From Bradyrhizobium sp. CCGUVB4N (GTDB lineage Bacteria; Pseudomonadota; Alphaproteobacteria; Rhizobiales; Xanthobacteraceae): a stretch of DNA of 64,000 nucleotides. Position numbers and translations under genes: made by a program. Location: the NCBI RefSeq assembly GCF_024199945.1, contig NZ_JANADP010000001.1, positions 4,712,001 to 4,776,000 on the forward strand, in the 5' to 3' direction. Positions within the stretch are counted from its first letter, which is position 1. Each line of letters begins with the position of its first letter. Below are positions 41,474-49,619 of the stretch, piece by piece. Below the pieces are notes generated by a model. It was not told the origin of the DNA, did no database searches, and worked only from the letters and a program-made list of their open reading frames with translations.

Positions 41474-42984
41474 GGCGCGGCCTTTCGCTGCGCAGGCGCT
41501 GCGTCCTGGATCGCGAATTTCAGCTTGAGGAAATCGGCCGGCGAGGTCTGGACTTGACGCATCCAGGCTTCGGCCGCGCCTGCGGTGGTGACGTCCTGCG
41601 GCGTCACGGTGATCCTCTTGCCGCCTTTCTGGTTGGGATCGATGCGCGTCTCGTCGGCCTTCTCGTCCGGCGGCGCGGAATCGTCCTGCTCCTGCTTTCG
41701 GCGCTTCGCCTCCGCCGCCTCCAGCGCCGCCTGAACGATGGCGCGGTTGGTCTTTGCTGCGGCGTTGCCGGGCTGCGCCTTTAGCACCTCGTCGTAGCTC
41801 TTCAGGGCCTTTTCATAGGCGTGGTTCTGCGCCTGGGCATTGCCAAGCGCGAATTTGCCCGCGAGCGTATCGACGCGCGCGAATTCCTCGGCGGCTGCGA
41901 TGAAGTCATAGCTGCGGTAGGCCGCGATGCCGCGCCACATCGGATCGGCGAACAGATTTTGCGCAGCCCGATACTCGCTGCGGTCGAACGCCAGCCGTCC
42001 CTGCTGATCGGGCGTCAGCCACAGGCCGGTGAACCCCGAGGATCCCTCGGCGCGCGACGGCGCCGCGTGCGAGACGATGCAGAGAGCCAAAATCCAGGCC
42101 ACGGTCGTGCCGCGCCGGAACCAGAGCAGGCTCAGCAGCGCCAGCAGCCAATAGCCTTCGTCGCGCCATTGGGTTCCGAACGCATCGCCTTGCGCGGCCT
42201 GAAAACGTGTCTCGATCCGTCGCTCCAGCCGCGCAATGTCGGAGCCGTCGATGCTGACCTTGACGGCATCGATGCCGGCCGGCAGCGCAGAATCGTCAGC
42301 GCTGACCGCAAGGACGACAAGGCTGTTGCGCCCGGCCGCTTGCTGCATGGTGGCCGCATCGGCAGTGCCGAGATCGTCGGCGACAAGGAGGATGGTTCCG
42401 GCGACGGGTTCGGTCGCCAACGCGTCGGCGGAAAGGGCGATTGCGGCGGCCACATTCTTGCCGTCCGTAGGCATCAGGCCCGGAGACAGCGCGGCCAAGA
42501 ATGGCGCGATCACGGAACGGTCATCGGTCGGCGGCATCACAAGATGCGCGGTGCCGGCATAGGCGACAAGGCCGGTCCGGGCACCGGCGCGGGCCGCCAG
42601 CAGATCGCTGACTTTCTGCTTGGGGCGTTCGAGGCGCGACGGCGCGATATCGGTCCCGCCCATCGAGGCGCCGACGGCGAGTGCGACCATCAGTGGCGCC
42701 TTGTCCTCGACAAAGGGCGGCAGCTCCCGCCGCCAGGTCGGTCCGGACAGCGCGACGATTCCGAGCGTCATGGCGGCAGCCACCAGATAGAGCGGATTGA
42801 CGTGGCGTCCCTGCTGCGGCCGCACGATCAGGTGCGTGAGGAGATGGGGGGCGATCACGCCGCCCCATTGCGCGCTCGCGCTTTGCCGGCGCAGCAGGAC
42901 GACCAACACCACAGCGAGCGGGATCAGCGCGAGCAGCCAGAGCGGTCGCAACAGATGGAAGGACATCGTGGCCGCGTCATGCAT
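41470..42984 (-). CDS. batB: BatB/BatC-type VWA-TPR membrane protein with degenerate metal site
   Basis: The 504-residue product joins a BatB-like half to a TPR tail. Helices are at about residues 11-31 and 64-80. A von Willebrand A-like domain begins at LMVALAVGASMGGTDIAPSRLERPKQKVSDLL. In this position intact homologues have a DxSxS metal motif, whereas here it reads A-V-G-A-S (103-107), so Asp103 and Ser105 are lost. Two more helices follow, then TPR-like repeats (YRAAQNLFADPMWRGIAAYRSYDFIAAAEEFARVDT, ALKSYDEVLKAQPGNAAAKTNRAIV) and an acidic, Glu/Lys-rich C-terminus. It overlaps batA by eight bases and BatD by four. It is probably a scaffold rather than a metal-dependent binder. Confidence 0.87.
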   Translation of the reverse strand: MHDAATMSFHLLRPLWLLALIPLAVVLVVLLRRQSASAQWGGVIAPHLLTHLIVRPQQGRHVNPLYLVAAAMTLGIVALSGPTWRRELPPFVEDKAPLMVALAVGASMGGTDIAPSRLERPKQKVSDLLAARAGARTGLVAYAGTAHLVMPPTDDRSVIAPFLAALSPGLMPTDGKNVAAAIALSADALATEPVAGTILLVADDLGTADAATMQQAAGRNSLVVLAVSADDSALPAGIDAVKVSIDGSDIARLERRIETRFQAAQGDAFGTQWRDEGYWLLALLSLLWFRRGTTVAWILALCIVSHAAPSRAEGSSGFTGLWLTPDQQGRLAFDRSEYRAAQNLFADPMWRGIAAYRSYDFIAAAEEFARVDTLAGKFALGNAQAQNHAYEKALKSYDEVLKAQPGNAAAKTNRAIVQAALEAAEAKRRKQEQDDSAPPDEKADETRIDPNQKGGKRITVTPQDVTTAGAAEAWMRQVQTSPADFLKLKFAIQDAAPAQRKAAP

Positions 42985-43975
42985 GGCTGACGCTCCTCAT
43001 CCGGCGCCATTCGCTTCCGAGCAGGAGCGCAAGCCACAGCAGCAGGCCAAGCATGACGGCCGCGCCGAGCGGCCACTGGAACAGCGGTAGCTTCGGCCGC
43101 CACGACAGGGTCTGAAGTTTCGCCGGCGCCAGCCGGTCGATATCGGCGTAGATCGCCTGCAGCTCGGCGCCATCCTCGGCTCTGAAGAAGTGCCCGCCCG
43201 TGGTGGTCGCGACGCGCTGAAGGGCCCCGAGATCGACGCGAGTTTCGCCGGAAGCTGCGGGATCGCCGACACCGATCGTGTAGACGGCGACGTCGTTCTG
43301 GTGGGCGATGTCGGCGGCATGTTCGGGCGGCACGCGGCTCGCGGTGTCGTTGCCGTCGGTCAGGAGGACCAGCAGCTTTTGCTTCGCCGTGCTGGCCGCG
43401 AATGTCTTGATGGCAAGGCCGATCGTGTCACCGATCGCGGTCTGCTGGCCGGCCATGCCGACTGCGGCCTGATTGAGCAATTGCTGCGCCGTTTGCAGGT
43501 CCTGGGTGAACGGCACCTGCACATAGGCCTTGGTGCCGAACAGGAGGAGGGCGACCCGGTCGCCCTTGCGACGGGCAATGAAATCACTGACCACGCGCTT
43601 TACGCCGTCGAGACGGGTCAGCAGCTTGCCGTCGGACGCCTTGAAATCGTTCTGGTCCATCGAGCCCGAGATATCGATCGCCAGGATCAGGTCGCGCGCG
43701 GACACGTCGCGCGTCACGGCATCGCCGACCCATTGCGGGCGCGCGAGCGCGATCACCAGCAGTGTCCAGATCGCCACGGCGGCGATCATTTGCACGGCCC
43801 GGCGTTCCAGGATGACCGCGCCCCGCTGCGGCGTCTGTCCCGTTGCTGCGGCCAGCCTGTCGAAGAACGGCACCTGGATCGAGGCCTGTCGCGCCCGGTA
43901 GGGCGGCAACAGCCACCACGCCAGGATTGGCAGCGGCAGCAACAGAAGCAGCCATGGCCAGGCGAATTCAAGCAT
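42977..43975 (-). CDS. batA: BatA-like VWA-domain membrane protein
   Basis: A 332-residue inner-membrane protein. Two N-terminal helices (about residues 5-24 and 61-79) precede a von Willebrand A domain with an intact MIDAS: DLILAIDISGSMDQNDF (Asp101, Ser103, Ser105), the Thr in MAGQQTAIGDTIGLAI, and LLVLLTDGNDTASR. A last helix (AAVMLGLLLWLALLLG) re-enters the membrane. BatA proteins bind targets through the MIDAS metal and are activated by the partner MoxR ATPase. It overlaps both the DUF4381 gene and batB by eight bases. Confidence 0.92.
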   Translation of the reverse strand: MLEFAWPWLLLLLPLPILAWWLLPPYRARQASIQVPFFDRLAAATGQTPQRGAVILERRAVQMIAAVAIWTLLVIALARPQWVGDAVTRDVSARDLILAIDISGSMDQNDFKASDGKLLTRLDGVKRVVSDFIARRKGDRVALLLFGTKAYVQVPFTQDLQTAQQLLNQAAVGMAGQQTAIGDTIGLAIKTFAASTAKQKLLVLLTDGNDTASRVPPEHAADIAHQNDVAVYTIGVGDPAASGETRVDLGALQRVATTTGGHFFRAEDGAELQAIYADIDRLAPAKLQTLSWRPKLPLFQWPLGAAVMLGLLLWLALLLGSEWRRMRSVSHA

Positions 43976-44459
43976 GGTGCCCCCTGATCCAGAGGCGGAC
44001 TAGCCGAAGCAGCGATTGCAGCTCGGCCGGTTCGGGCGGTATTGGCTGATACGGACCGCTTGCGAGCAGGCGGCCCACGCCATGAGAGAACTCCTCGCCG
44101 CCATAGCTGCGATCGAGGAAGGAAAGCCATGCCGGCCCGATCAGGGGCGCGACCTGCGCGCGCGGGAAGGCGGCCAGCGACGTGCGCCGCACCAGCACGG
44201 TGAGCCTCGACAGCAGTTCCGAAGGCCCCGAATTGCCGGCATGCTCGATCCGCGAGAGCTCCGCGAGCGCTTCGCGGCGATAGCGGTCAACGCGGCGTCG
44301 ATGCACATAGCGCCACGCCGCCGCAACCACCGCCAGCAGTAGCAGGCCAATCGCGAGCCGTGCCTCCCAGGTCTGTGGCCAGAGGCTCACCTCGCGCGGC
44401 AGCGGGACGTCGATCAGGCCGGCGACAGGATCTGCCGTTGCGGATGGAGCTTCAGCCAA
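43968..44459 (-). CDS. DUF4381 membrane protein of the MoxR/Bat operon
   Basis: The 163-residue product has VPLPREVSLWPQTWEARLAIGLLLLAVVAAAWRYVHRRRVDRYRREALAELSRIE near its N-terminus, which is the single membrane helix and juxtamembrane region of DUF4381, then a helical cytoplasmic part ending LQSLLRLVRLWIRGHHA. I chose the TTG at 44459 because a GGAGG ribosome site lies 6 bases before it, the length then matches the family, and the start overlaps the DUF58 stop by eight bases like its neighbours. ATG 44498 is the alternative. Confidence 0.8.
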   Translation of the reverse strand: MAEAPSATADPVAGLIDVPLPREVSLWPQTWEARLAIGLLLLAVVAAAWRYVHRRRVDRYRREALAELSRIEHAGNSGPSELLSRLTVLVRRTSLAAFPRAQVAPLIGPAWLSFLDRSYGGEEFSHGVGRLLASGPYQPIPPEPAELQSLLRLVRLWIRGHHA

Positions 44460-45453
44460 GGGCCGCCTCCGTCCGGTTGTGGCGGGTACCACCACCATGG
44501 CGTGCCGAGAGGCCGCCGAGCAGCCGGCGAAGTTGTGCGGCGGTGTCCTCCGCGGCGCTGAGCGGCAGCACCGGGATTCCGAGTTCATGCGACCAGTCGA
44601 AGATACCCTTCAGGCGATCCTGAGTGGCTCGCGATACGCTTTCGCGAACGCTGTCACGGCCGACCTCGAGCCTGATCTGCAATTCCCCGTCGGTCACGGT
44701 CATCGTGGCCGAAGATGGCAGATCGCTTTGCAGGGGATCGTGGACCAGCACGGCGATCACATCGTTGTGCCGCGCCATGTCGGCGACCATGCCCCGCGTC
44801 GTCTCGTCGGCGCCATCGAAATCGCTGATGATGATCACGGCCGCATCATGGGGCGCGCGACGCCGCGCGCGATCAAGCGCGGCATTGAGCATCGCCGGCG
44901 CGGAGACGAGACCGCGCCCGACACCGAGCGCCTGGTTCTGCGCGACGACGGCGGCGAGGATCTGGAGCACGGTCGCCCGGCTGCGACGCGCCGTCACCTC
45001 CGTGATGCCTTGGTCGCCGAACACCACGCCGCCGATGCGGTCGCCGACGCCAAGCACCCGCCAGGCGCCGATCGCGGCTGCCTCCGCCGCCGTCACCGAT
45101 TTCATCGCGCGTCGGCTGCCGAAGAACATCGACAGGCGCTGGTCGACCACGAGAATCGTTTGCCGGTCACGCTCTTCGTTGAAGACACGGATGTGCGGCT
45201 TGCGCAGGCGCGCCGTCACTTTCCAGTCGATCGAGCGGACGTCGTCGCCGGCGCGATAGTCCCTGATTTCCTCGAAGTTCAGGCCACGGCCGCGCATGCG
45301 TGAAGCAAAGCGGCCCGAAAGCAGGCTGTGGACCGGCTGACGCGGCAGGAACGAGACCCTGCGTCCGCGGTATTCGAGCGCAATCAGGTCGTCGAGATCG
45401 ACATAGACACCTGGCAGTTTGGCTCCTGGCAGTTTGGCTGATGTCTCGGGCAT
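44452..45453 (-). CDS. DUF58-domain protein of the MoxR operon
   Basis: A 333-residue soluble protein with the DUF58 signature SRMRGRGLNFEEIRDYRAGDDVRSIDWKVTARLRKPHIRVFNEERDRQTILVVDQRLSMFFGSR. This includes the R-x-Y-x-x-G-D-D-x-R-x-I-D-W motif and a VWA-like domain starting at VVDQRLSM. The fold continues with VIIISDFDGADETT. DUF58 proteins are usual partners of MoxR ATPases. The N-terminus contains an exact duplicated AKLPG pentapeptide. It starts 7 bases after the MoxR stop. Confidence 0.9.
   Translation of the reverse strand: MPETSAKLPGAKLPGVYVDLDDLIALEYRGRRVSFLPRQPVHSLLSGRFASRMRGRGLNFEEIRDYRAGDDVRSIDWKVTARLRKPHIRVFNEERDRQTILVVDQRLSMFFGSRRAMKSVTAAEAAAIGAWRVLGVGDRIGGVVFGDQGITEVTARRSRATVLQILAAVVAQNQALGVGRGLVSAPAMLNAALDRARRRAPHDAAVIIISDFDGADETTRGMVADMARHNDVIAVLVHDPLQSDLPSSATMTVTDGELQIRLEVGRDSVRESVSRATQDRLKGIFDWSHELGIPVLPLSAAEDTAAQLRRLLGGLSARHGGGTRHNRTEAALG
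45410..45439 (-). repeat. 15-bp tandem duplication inside the DUF58 gene
   Basis: CCTGGCAGTTTGGCT occurs twice in direct tandem (45410-45424 and 45425-45439). It is in frame, duplicating AKLPG near the N-terminus of the DUF58 protein, so the reading frame is kept. It looks like recent slippage. Confidence 0.8.
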
Positions 45454-45460
45454 GTCGGCC

Positions 45461-46495
45461 TCAGGCTGCCGCGACGAGCTCGGTGATCTTGTCGATCACC
45501 TGGTCGGGAGTGACGCCCTGGGACACTGCCTCGTAGCTGAGGATGATCCGGTGCCTCAGGCAGTCGTGGACGACGGCGCGAACATGGTCGGGTGTCACGA
45601 AGTCGTACTCGTCGAGCCATGCGCGGGTACGGGCGCAACGGTCGAGCGCGAGGCTGCCGCGTGGACTTGCGCCGACCTGGATCCATTTGCTCAGGCGCTC
45701 GCCATAACGGCCGGGGAAGCGCGTCGCGGAGATGACGTCGACCATGTATTTCTCGGCGAGGTCCGAGACGAAGATGCCGTCGATCTCGCCGCGCGCATTG
45801 AGAATTTCCTGCTGCGGGATCGGTGGCGGCTCGGTGGCGTGGTCCTTCGGTGCCTGTGCGTTTTCCGCGCGGTTGAGCCGGATGATTTCGGCCTCCGTCG
45901 CTTCGTCGGGATAGGTGATGACGACATGCATCAGGAAGCGGTCGAGCTGGGCTTCGGGAAGGGGGTAGGTGCCTTCCTGCTCGATCGGGTTCTCGGTCGC
46001 GAGCACCATGAACAGATCGGGCATCTTGTAGGTCTTGCCGGCGACCGTGACCTGGCGCTCTTCCATGGCTTCGAGCAGCGCGGATTGCACCTTGGCCGGC
46101 GCACGGTTGATCTCGTCGGCCAGCACCAGATTGGCGAAGATCGGACCCTTCTGAAACTCGAACTGGCCGCCCTTGTCGGTCTGCACGTAGATTTCAGCGC
46201 CGGTCACGTCCGATGGCAGCAGGTCGGGGGTGAACTGCACCCGCGACAGGTCCGCGGCCAGATGCTTTGCCAGCGTCTTGACTGCGCGCGTCTTGGCGAG
46301 GCCCGGCAGGCTCTCGATTAGGAGATTTCCATTGGCCAGAAGCCCGATCAGCATGCTCTCGACGAGATGATCCTGGCCGAGCACGGACTGGCCGATGCGT
46401 GACTTGAGATCGAGCACGGCGTCACGCGCCGCCGAGCGGTCGGCGTTCGCGGGTGCCTTGAAGGCCGCTGCTCCTGCCGTTCCGGATTCCGACAT
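45461..46495 (-). CDS. MoxR-family AAA+ ATPase
   Basis: A 344-residue chaperone-like AAA+ ATPase. It has the MoxR form of the Walker A loop (ESLPGLAKT, about residues 61-69), Walker B VLADEINRAP (about 125-134), the sensor 1 region FMVLATENPIEQEGTYPLPEAQLDRFLMHVVI and the C-terminal helical lid with RYGERLSKWIQVGASPRGSLALDRCARTRAWL (sensor 2). MoxR proteins with VWA partners activate or assemble enzyme complexes, for example methanol dehydrogenase or Bat systems. Here it directly follows a sulfatase and starts the DUF58-Bat block, so the sulfatases or their export state are candidate clients. ATG 46495 fits the family; an upstream extension is unlikely. Confidence 0.93.
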   Translation of the reverse strand: MSESGTAGAAAFKAPANADRSAARDAVLDLKSRIGQSVLGQDHLVESMLIGLLANGNLLIESLPGLAKTRAVKTLAKHLAADLSRVQFTPDLLPSDVTGAEIYVQTDKGGQFEFQKGPIFANLVLADEINRAPAKVQSALLEAMEERQVTVAGKTYKMPDLFMVLATENPIEQEGTYPLPEAQLDRFLMHVVITYPDEATEAEIIRLNRAENAQAPKDHATEPPPIPQQEILNARGEIDGIFVSDLAEKYMVDVISATRFPGRYGERLSKWIQVGASPRGSLALDRCARTRAWLDEYDFVTPDHVRAVVHDCLRHRIILSYEAVSQGVTPDQVIDKITELVAAA

Positions 46496-46559
46496 GCTCT
46501 TCCAGTCTTTTTGAGAAACCACCGGCCGGCATTTCGCCGGCCGATGCACGGCGTATTTC

Positions 46560-48209
46560 TTAGTTCTTGCCCGAGTTCGCCGTGGTCAGTTTGTCCATCA
46601 CGTCACTGACGGTGAAGCTCGCTGCCTTTGCGCGTGGTGGAAACTCCTTGAAGCTCTCGATGTATTTCGCGACGATCGCTTGAGCCGGGACGAACATGAA
46701 GGCGCGGTGGGCCTGCCAATCGGCGTAGTAGATGCTGTCGGGGCCCCGCTCGAACGGATCTGCCCGGAGATTGTAGAGATTTGGCCCGCGTAGCTTGGTG
46801 AAGTTGCCTTGCCAGACGCCAAGCGGGGTTTGTGGATTCACCTCAGTGTGCTGCTCCATGAAGGTGATCTTCCACTCGCGGATGCGGAGGGCCATCAAGT
46901 CGCCGTCGTCACTCCAATACATGAACTCCTTGCGCGGCGATTCCTTTGCGTCACCCTTGAGGAACGGCAGCAGGTTGAACCCGTCGAGATAGACCTTGAA
47001 GGTCTTGCCGTTCAGCGTTGAGCCCTTTTTCAGCTTCTCGACGAGGTCGGTATCGCCATTCGCTGCCGCAAAGGTCGGGATGAAATCCTCATGCGCGCAG
47101 ACATCGTTGATCACGGTGCCCGGCTGGATGACGCCCGGCCAGCGCATCAGGCAGGGAACGCGGAAGCCGCCTTCCCAGTTTGTCGCCTTCTCGCCCTTGA
47201 ACGGCGTGGAGCCGCCATCAGGCCAGGTGAAGGCTTCGGCGCCGTTGTCGGTGGTGTAAACGACGATGGTGTTGTTGGCGACGCCGAGATCATCCACGAG
47301 CTTCAACAGCTCGCCGACCATCCCGTCGTGCTCCACCATGCCGTCGGGATAAGTGCCGAGCCCGGTCTTGCCCTGCGACTCCTTCTTCAGATGCGTGAAG
47401 ATGTGCATCCGGGTCGAGTTGAAGTAGCAGAACCACGGCTTGTTGGCCCGATGCTGGCGGTTGATGAAATCCTTCGCCGCTCCGAGGAATTCCTCGTCCA
47501 CAGTCTCCATGCGCTTGGTATTGAGTGGTCCGGTGTTCTCGATCTTGCCGTCGCTGGTGGCCTTGAGCACGCCGCGCGGCCCGAACTTCTTGCGGAACTC
47601 GGGATCCTTCGGATAGTCGGGGTTCTCCGGCTCCTCCTCGGCGTTGAGATGGTAGAGATTGCCGAAGAATTCATCGAAGCCGTGCGCGGTCGGCAGATGT
47701 TCGTCGCGGTCGCCGAGATGGTTCTTGCCGAACTGACCGGTGGCGTAACCATAGGTCTTGAGGACGTCGGCGACGCTTGGATCCAGCGGTCCAAGCCCGA
47801 GCTCGGCGCCAGGCAGGCCGACCTTGGTCAGGCCGGTGCGTATCGGTGATTGTCCTGTGATGAAGGCCGCGCGGCCCGCCGTGCAACTCTGCTGGCCGTA
47901 CCAGTCGGTGAAAACAGCGCCTTCCTTGCCGATGCGATCGATATTGGGCGTGCGATAGCCCATGATTCCCAAATTGTAGGCGCTGACATTGAACCAGCCG
48001 ATGTCGTCACCCATGATGAAGAGGATATTCGGCTTGCTGCCCGAATTGGACGATGACGCAGCGGGAGCCGCCTTCTGAGCCTGCGCGAATGCATCGGAGG
48101 TCAGCGCCGCGGCCGCGACGAGCGAGGATGTTCCCAAAAGAAGGTTTCTGCGATCGATCGACTTGTCAGCCCGCGACTGGTTTTTGTTGTTCTCCAATTC
48201 GCCACTCAT
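46560..48209 (-). CDS. Tat-exported type I sulfatase (arylsulfatase family), paralogue B
   Basis: A 549-residue sulfatase with a twin-arginine signal (IDRRNLLLGTSSLVAAAALTSDAFAQA). It shares all catalytic motifs with paralogue A: PNILFIMGDDIG, SCTAGRAAFITGQ with Cys109 as the formylglycine precursor, GQFGKNHLGDRDEHLP and TTDNGAE. Long stretches around FDEFFGNLYHLNAEEEPE and DGMVEHDGMVGELL are identical in the two. The region after the core differs (WPGVIQPGTVINDVCAHEDFIPTFAAANGD), so substrates may differ. Its start is 10 bases after the stop of the formylglycine-generating enzyme, so the enzyme and its probable substrate are cotranscribed. Confidence 0.94.
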   Translation of the reverse strand: MSGELENNKNQSRADKSIDRRNLLLGTSSLVAAAALTSDAFAQAQKAAPAASSSNSGSKPNILFIMGDDIGWFNVSAYNLGIMGYRTPNIDRIGKEGAVFTDWYGQQSCTAGRAAFITGQSPIRTGLTKVGLPGAELGLGPLDPSVADVLKTYGYATGQFGKNHLGDRDEHLPTAHGFDEFFGNLYHLNAEEEPENPDYPKDPEFRKKFGPRGVLKATSDGKIENTGPLNTKRMETVDEEFLGAAKDFINRQHRANKPWFCYFNSTRMHIFTHLKKESQGKTGLGTYPDGMVEHDGMVGELLKLVDDLGVANNTIVVYTTDNGAEAFTWPDGGSTPFKGEKATNWEGGFRVPCLMRWPGVIQPGTVINDVCAHEDFIPTFAAANGDTDLVEKLKKGSTLNGKTFKVYLDGFNLLPFLKGDAKESPRKEFMYWSDDGDLMALRIREWKITFMEQHTEVNPQTPLGVWQGNFTKLRGPNLYNLRADPFERGPDSIYYADWQAHRAFMFVPAQAIVAKYIESFKEFPPRAKAASFTVSDVMDKLTTANSGKN

Positions 48210-48219
48210 TCCTTACTCC

Positions 48220-49242
48220 CTATGTTGCAGCACGTCCTTCTTGTTCGCGTTGATTGGCAAGCGGCGCTCGCACCACGCATCGGAAACCGACGTGGCTGGT
48301 CGATGTATCGATGGGCTCGGCGTGCCGCGCAGCAGGGCGATAGCGGCGGCAATAATTCGGCGCGCAAAGATGCGAGCCACCTTTCAAGACTTTGCGCGGG
48401 ATGCGGATGTCTGGTTGACATGGATCAAAGCTCGCCTCCTCACGGCCGCCGCGGGGATTGCTTGGGACGCAGCAGGGCTTTGCGGCGTCGGCCGTGTGCT
48501 TGGCCGACCACCAGTCGGAGGTCCACTCCCAGACGTTACCGATCATGTCGTGAAGGCCGTAGCCGTTCGGCGGGAAGGCCATGACCGGCGAGGTACGCTC
48601 GAACCCATCCTCGCCGAGATTCTGGACAGGGAAGTTACCCTGCCAGATGTTGGCCATATGCTTGCCGCCGGGCATAAGTGCATCGCCCCAGGCGAACTCC
48701 TCGCCCTCGAGGCCGCCGCGCGCCGCGAATTCCCATTCGGCCTCCGTCGGCAGCTCCTTGCCGGCCCAGCGCGCATAGGCCGCCGCATCGCTGTAGGAGA
48801 CGTGCACGACCGGATGGTCGTCGAGACCCTTGATGTTGCTGCCGGGACCGTAGGGATGGCGCCAGTTGGCGCCGCGCATGAACGACCACCACTGGCTCCA
48901 GTCCTTGAGGTCGGTGATGCGGGGCAGGGGCGAGAACACCAGCGAGCCCGCGTAGAGCATCTCCTTCAGCGCGCCGGGATAATCCTTCGGGTCGGGAACG
49001 ATCTGCGCCTCAGTGACATGGCCGGTGGTATTGACGAACTGCTTGAACTGCCGGTTGGTAACCGGCGTGCGATCGATCCAGAAGCCATCGACGGAGACGC
49101 GATGGCTCGGCGCCTCCTCGGGATAATGATGGTCGGATCCCATGCGAAACGTCCCGCCGGGAATGAAGACCATCTCGCCGGTCTTCACGTCATCCGGCAA
49201 CCACTCGCAGTGATCCAGATCCGCCCGCAGCATGGTGGACAC
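48220..49242 (-). CDS. Formylglycine-generating enzyme (sulfatase-modifying factor)
   Basis: A 340-residue FGE-sulfatase-domain protein that oxidises the Cys of CxAxR/CxPxR sulfatase motifs to formylglycine, using O2 and copper. It has GEMVFIPGGTFRMGSDHHYPEEAPSHRVSVDGFWIDRTPVTNRQFKQFV at the N-terminus, KELPTEAEWEFAARGG, NGYGLHDMIGNVWEWTSDWW, and the active-site pair Cys293 and Cys298 in GGSHLCAPNYCRRYRPAARH, with spacing as in characterised FGEs. There is no signal peptide, so it acts in the cytoplasm before Tat export of the two sulfatases. It is the first gene of the 17-gene minus-strand run. Alternative ATG at 49233. Confidence 0.93.
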   Translation of the reverse strand: MSTMLRADLDHCEWLPDDVKTGEMVFIPGGTFRMGSDHHYPEEAPSHRVSVDGFWIDRTPVTNRQFKQFVNTTGHVTEAQIVPDPKDYPGALKEMLYAGSLVFSPLPRITDLKDWSQWWSFMRGANWRHPYGPGSNIKGLDDHPVVHVSYSDAAAYARWAGKELPTEAEWEFAARGGLEGEEFAWGDALMPGGKHMANIWQGNFPVQNLGEDGFERTSPVMAFPPNGYGLHDMIGNVWEWTSDWWSAKHTADAAKPCCVPSNPRGGREEASFDPCQPDIRIPRKVLKGGSHLCAPNYCRRYRPAARHAEPIDTSTSHVGFRCVVRAPLANQREQEGRAAT

Positions 49243-49431
49243 TCCGATACGCGTATCCCACCTGACGCTAAGGCGTAGACATTGGCAGACGACGGCACGT
49301 TCCCCGGCTCATTGGACGCATTATCTGGTCCCCTCTTTTTTGGCGCTCGGGGAGAGGAAGACGCCTCATTGCGTCAACATCTCTTTCCTTTGCGCGCACG
49401 TAGTCCAGCACGCGGCAAACACCTGCCACGT

Positions 49432-49454
49432 GCGCTCCGCCATCTGCGGAGCGC
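49432..49454. repeat. GC-rich hairpin in the divergent region
   Basis: GCGCTCCGC at 49432-49440 pairs exactly with GCGGAGCGC at 49446-49454 across the loop CATCT. No T run follows on either strand. It lies about 190 bases upstream of the FGE start. Confidence 0.5.
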
Positions 49455-49619
49455 GTTCTGTCGAAATCGCTAAGGTTGCAAACGGTATCCGAAGATTTGG
49501 CAGCTGTGATGTGCAGTTTGTGCCAGTACGTGTGAGCGACAGGTGAGACTTAATGACCCATGTCGCTAATCGCTCAATCCGCAGCGCGATCTGGTACTTA
49601 GCTCGCATCAAATACAGTA

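Noticed and set aside
45461..46495. Non-canonical Walker A loop in MoxR as a sign of inactivation
   Set aside because: GxPGxAKT-like loops (here SLPGLAKT) are normal for MoxR proteins, and Walker B and sensor motifs are intact.
49232..49546. 104-codon plus-strand open frame in the FGE/AraC gap
   Set aside because: It begins inside the FGE gene, has no ribosome site of note and a His/Arg/Ser-rich composition typical of chance frames.
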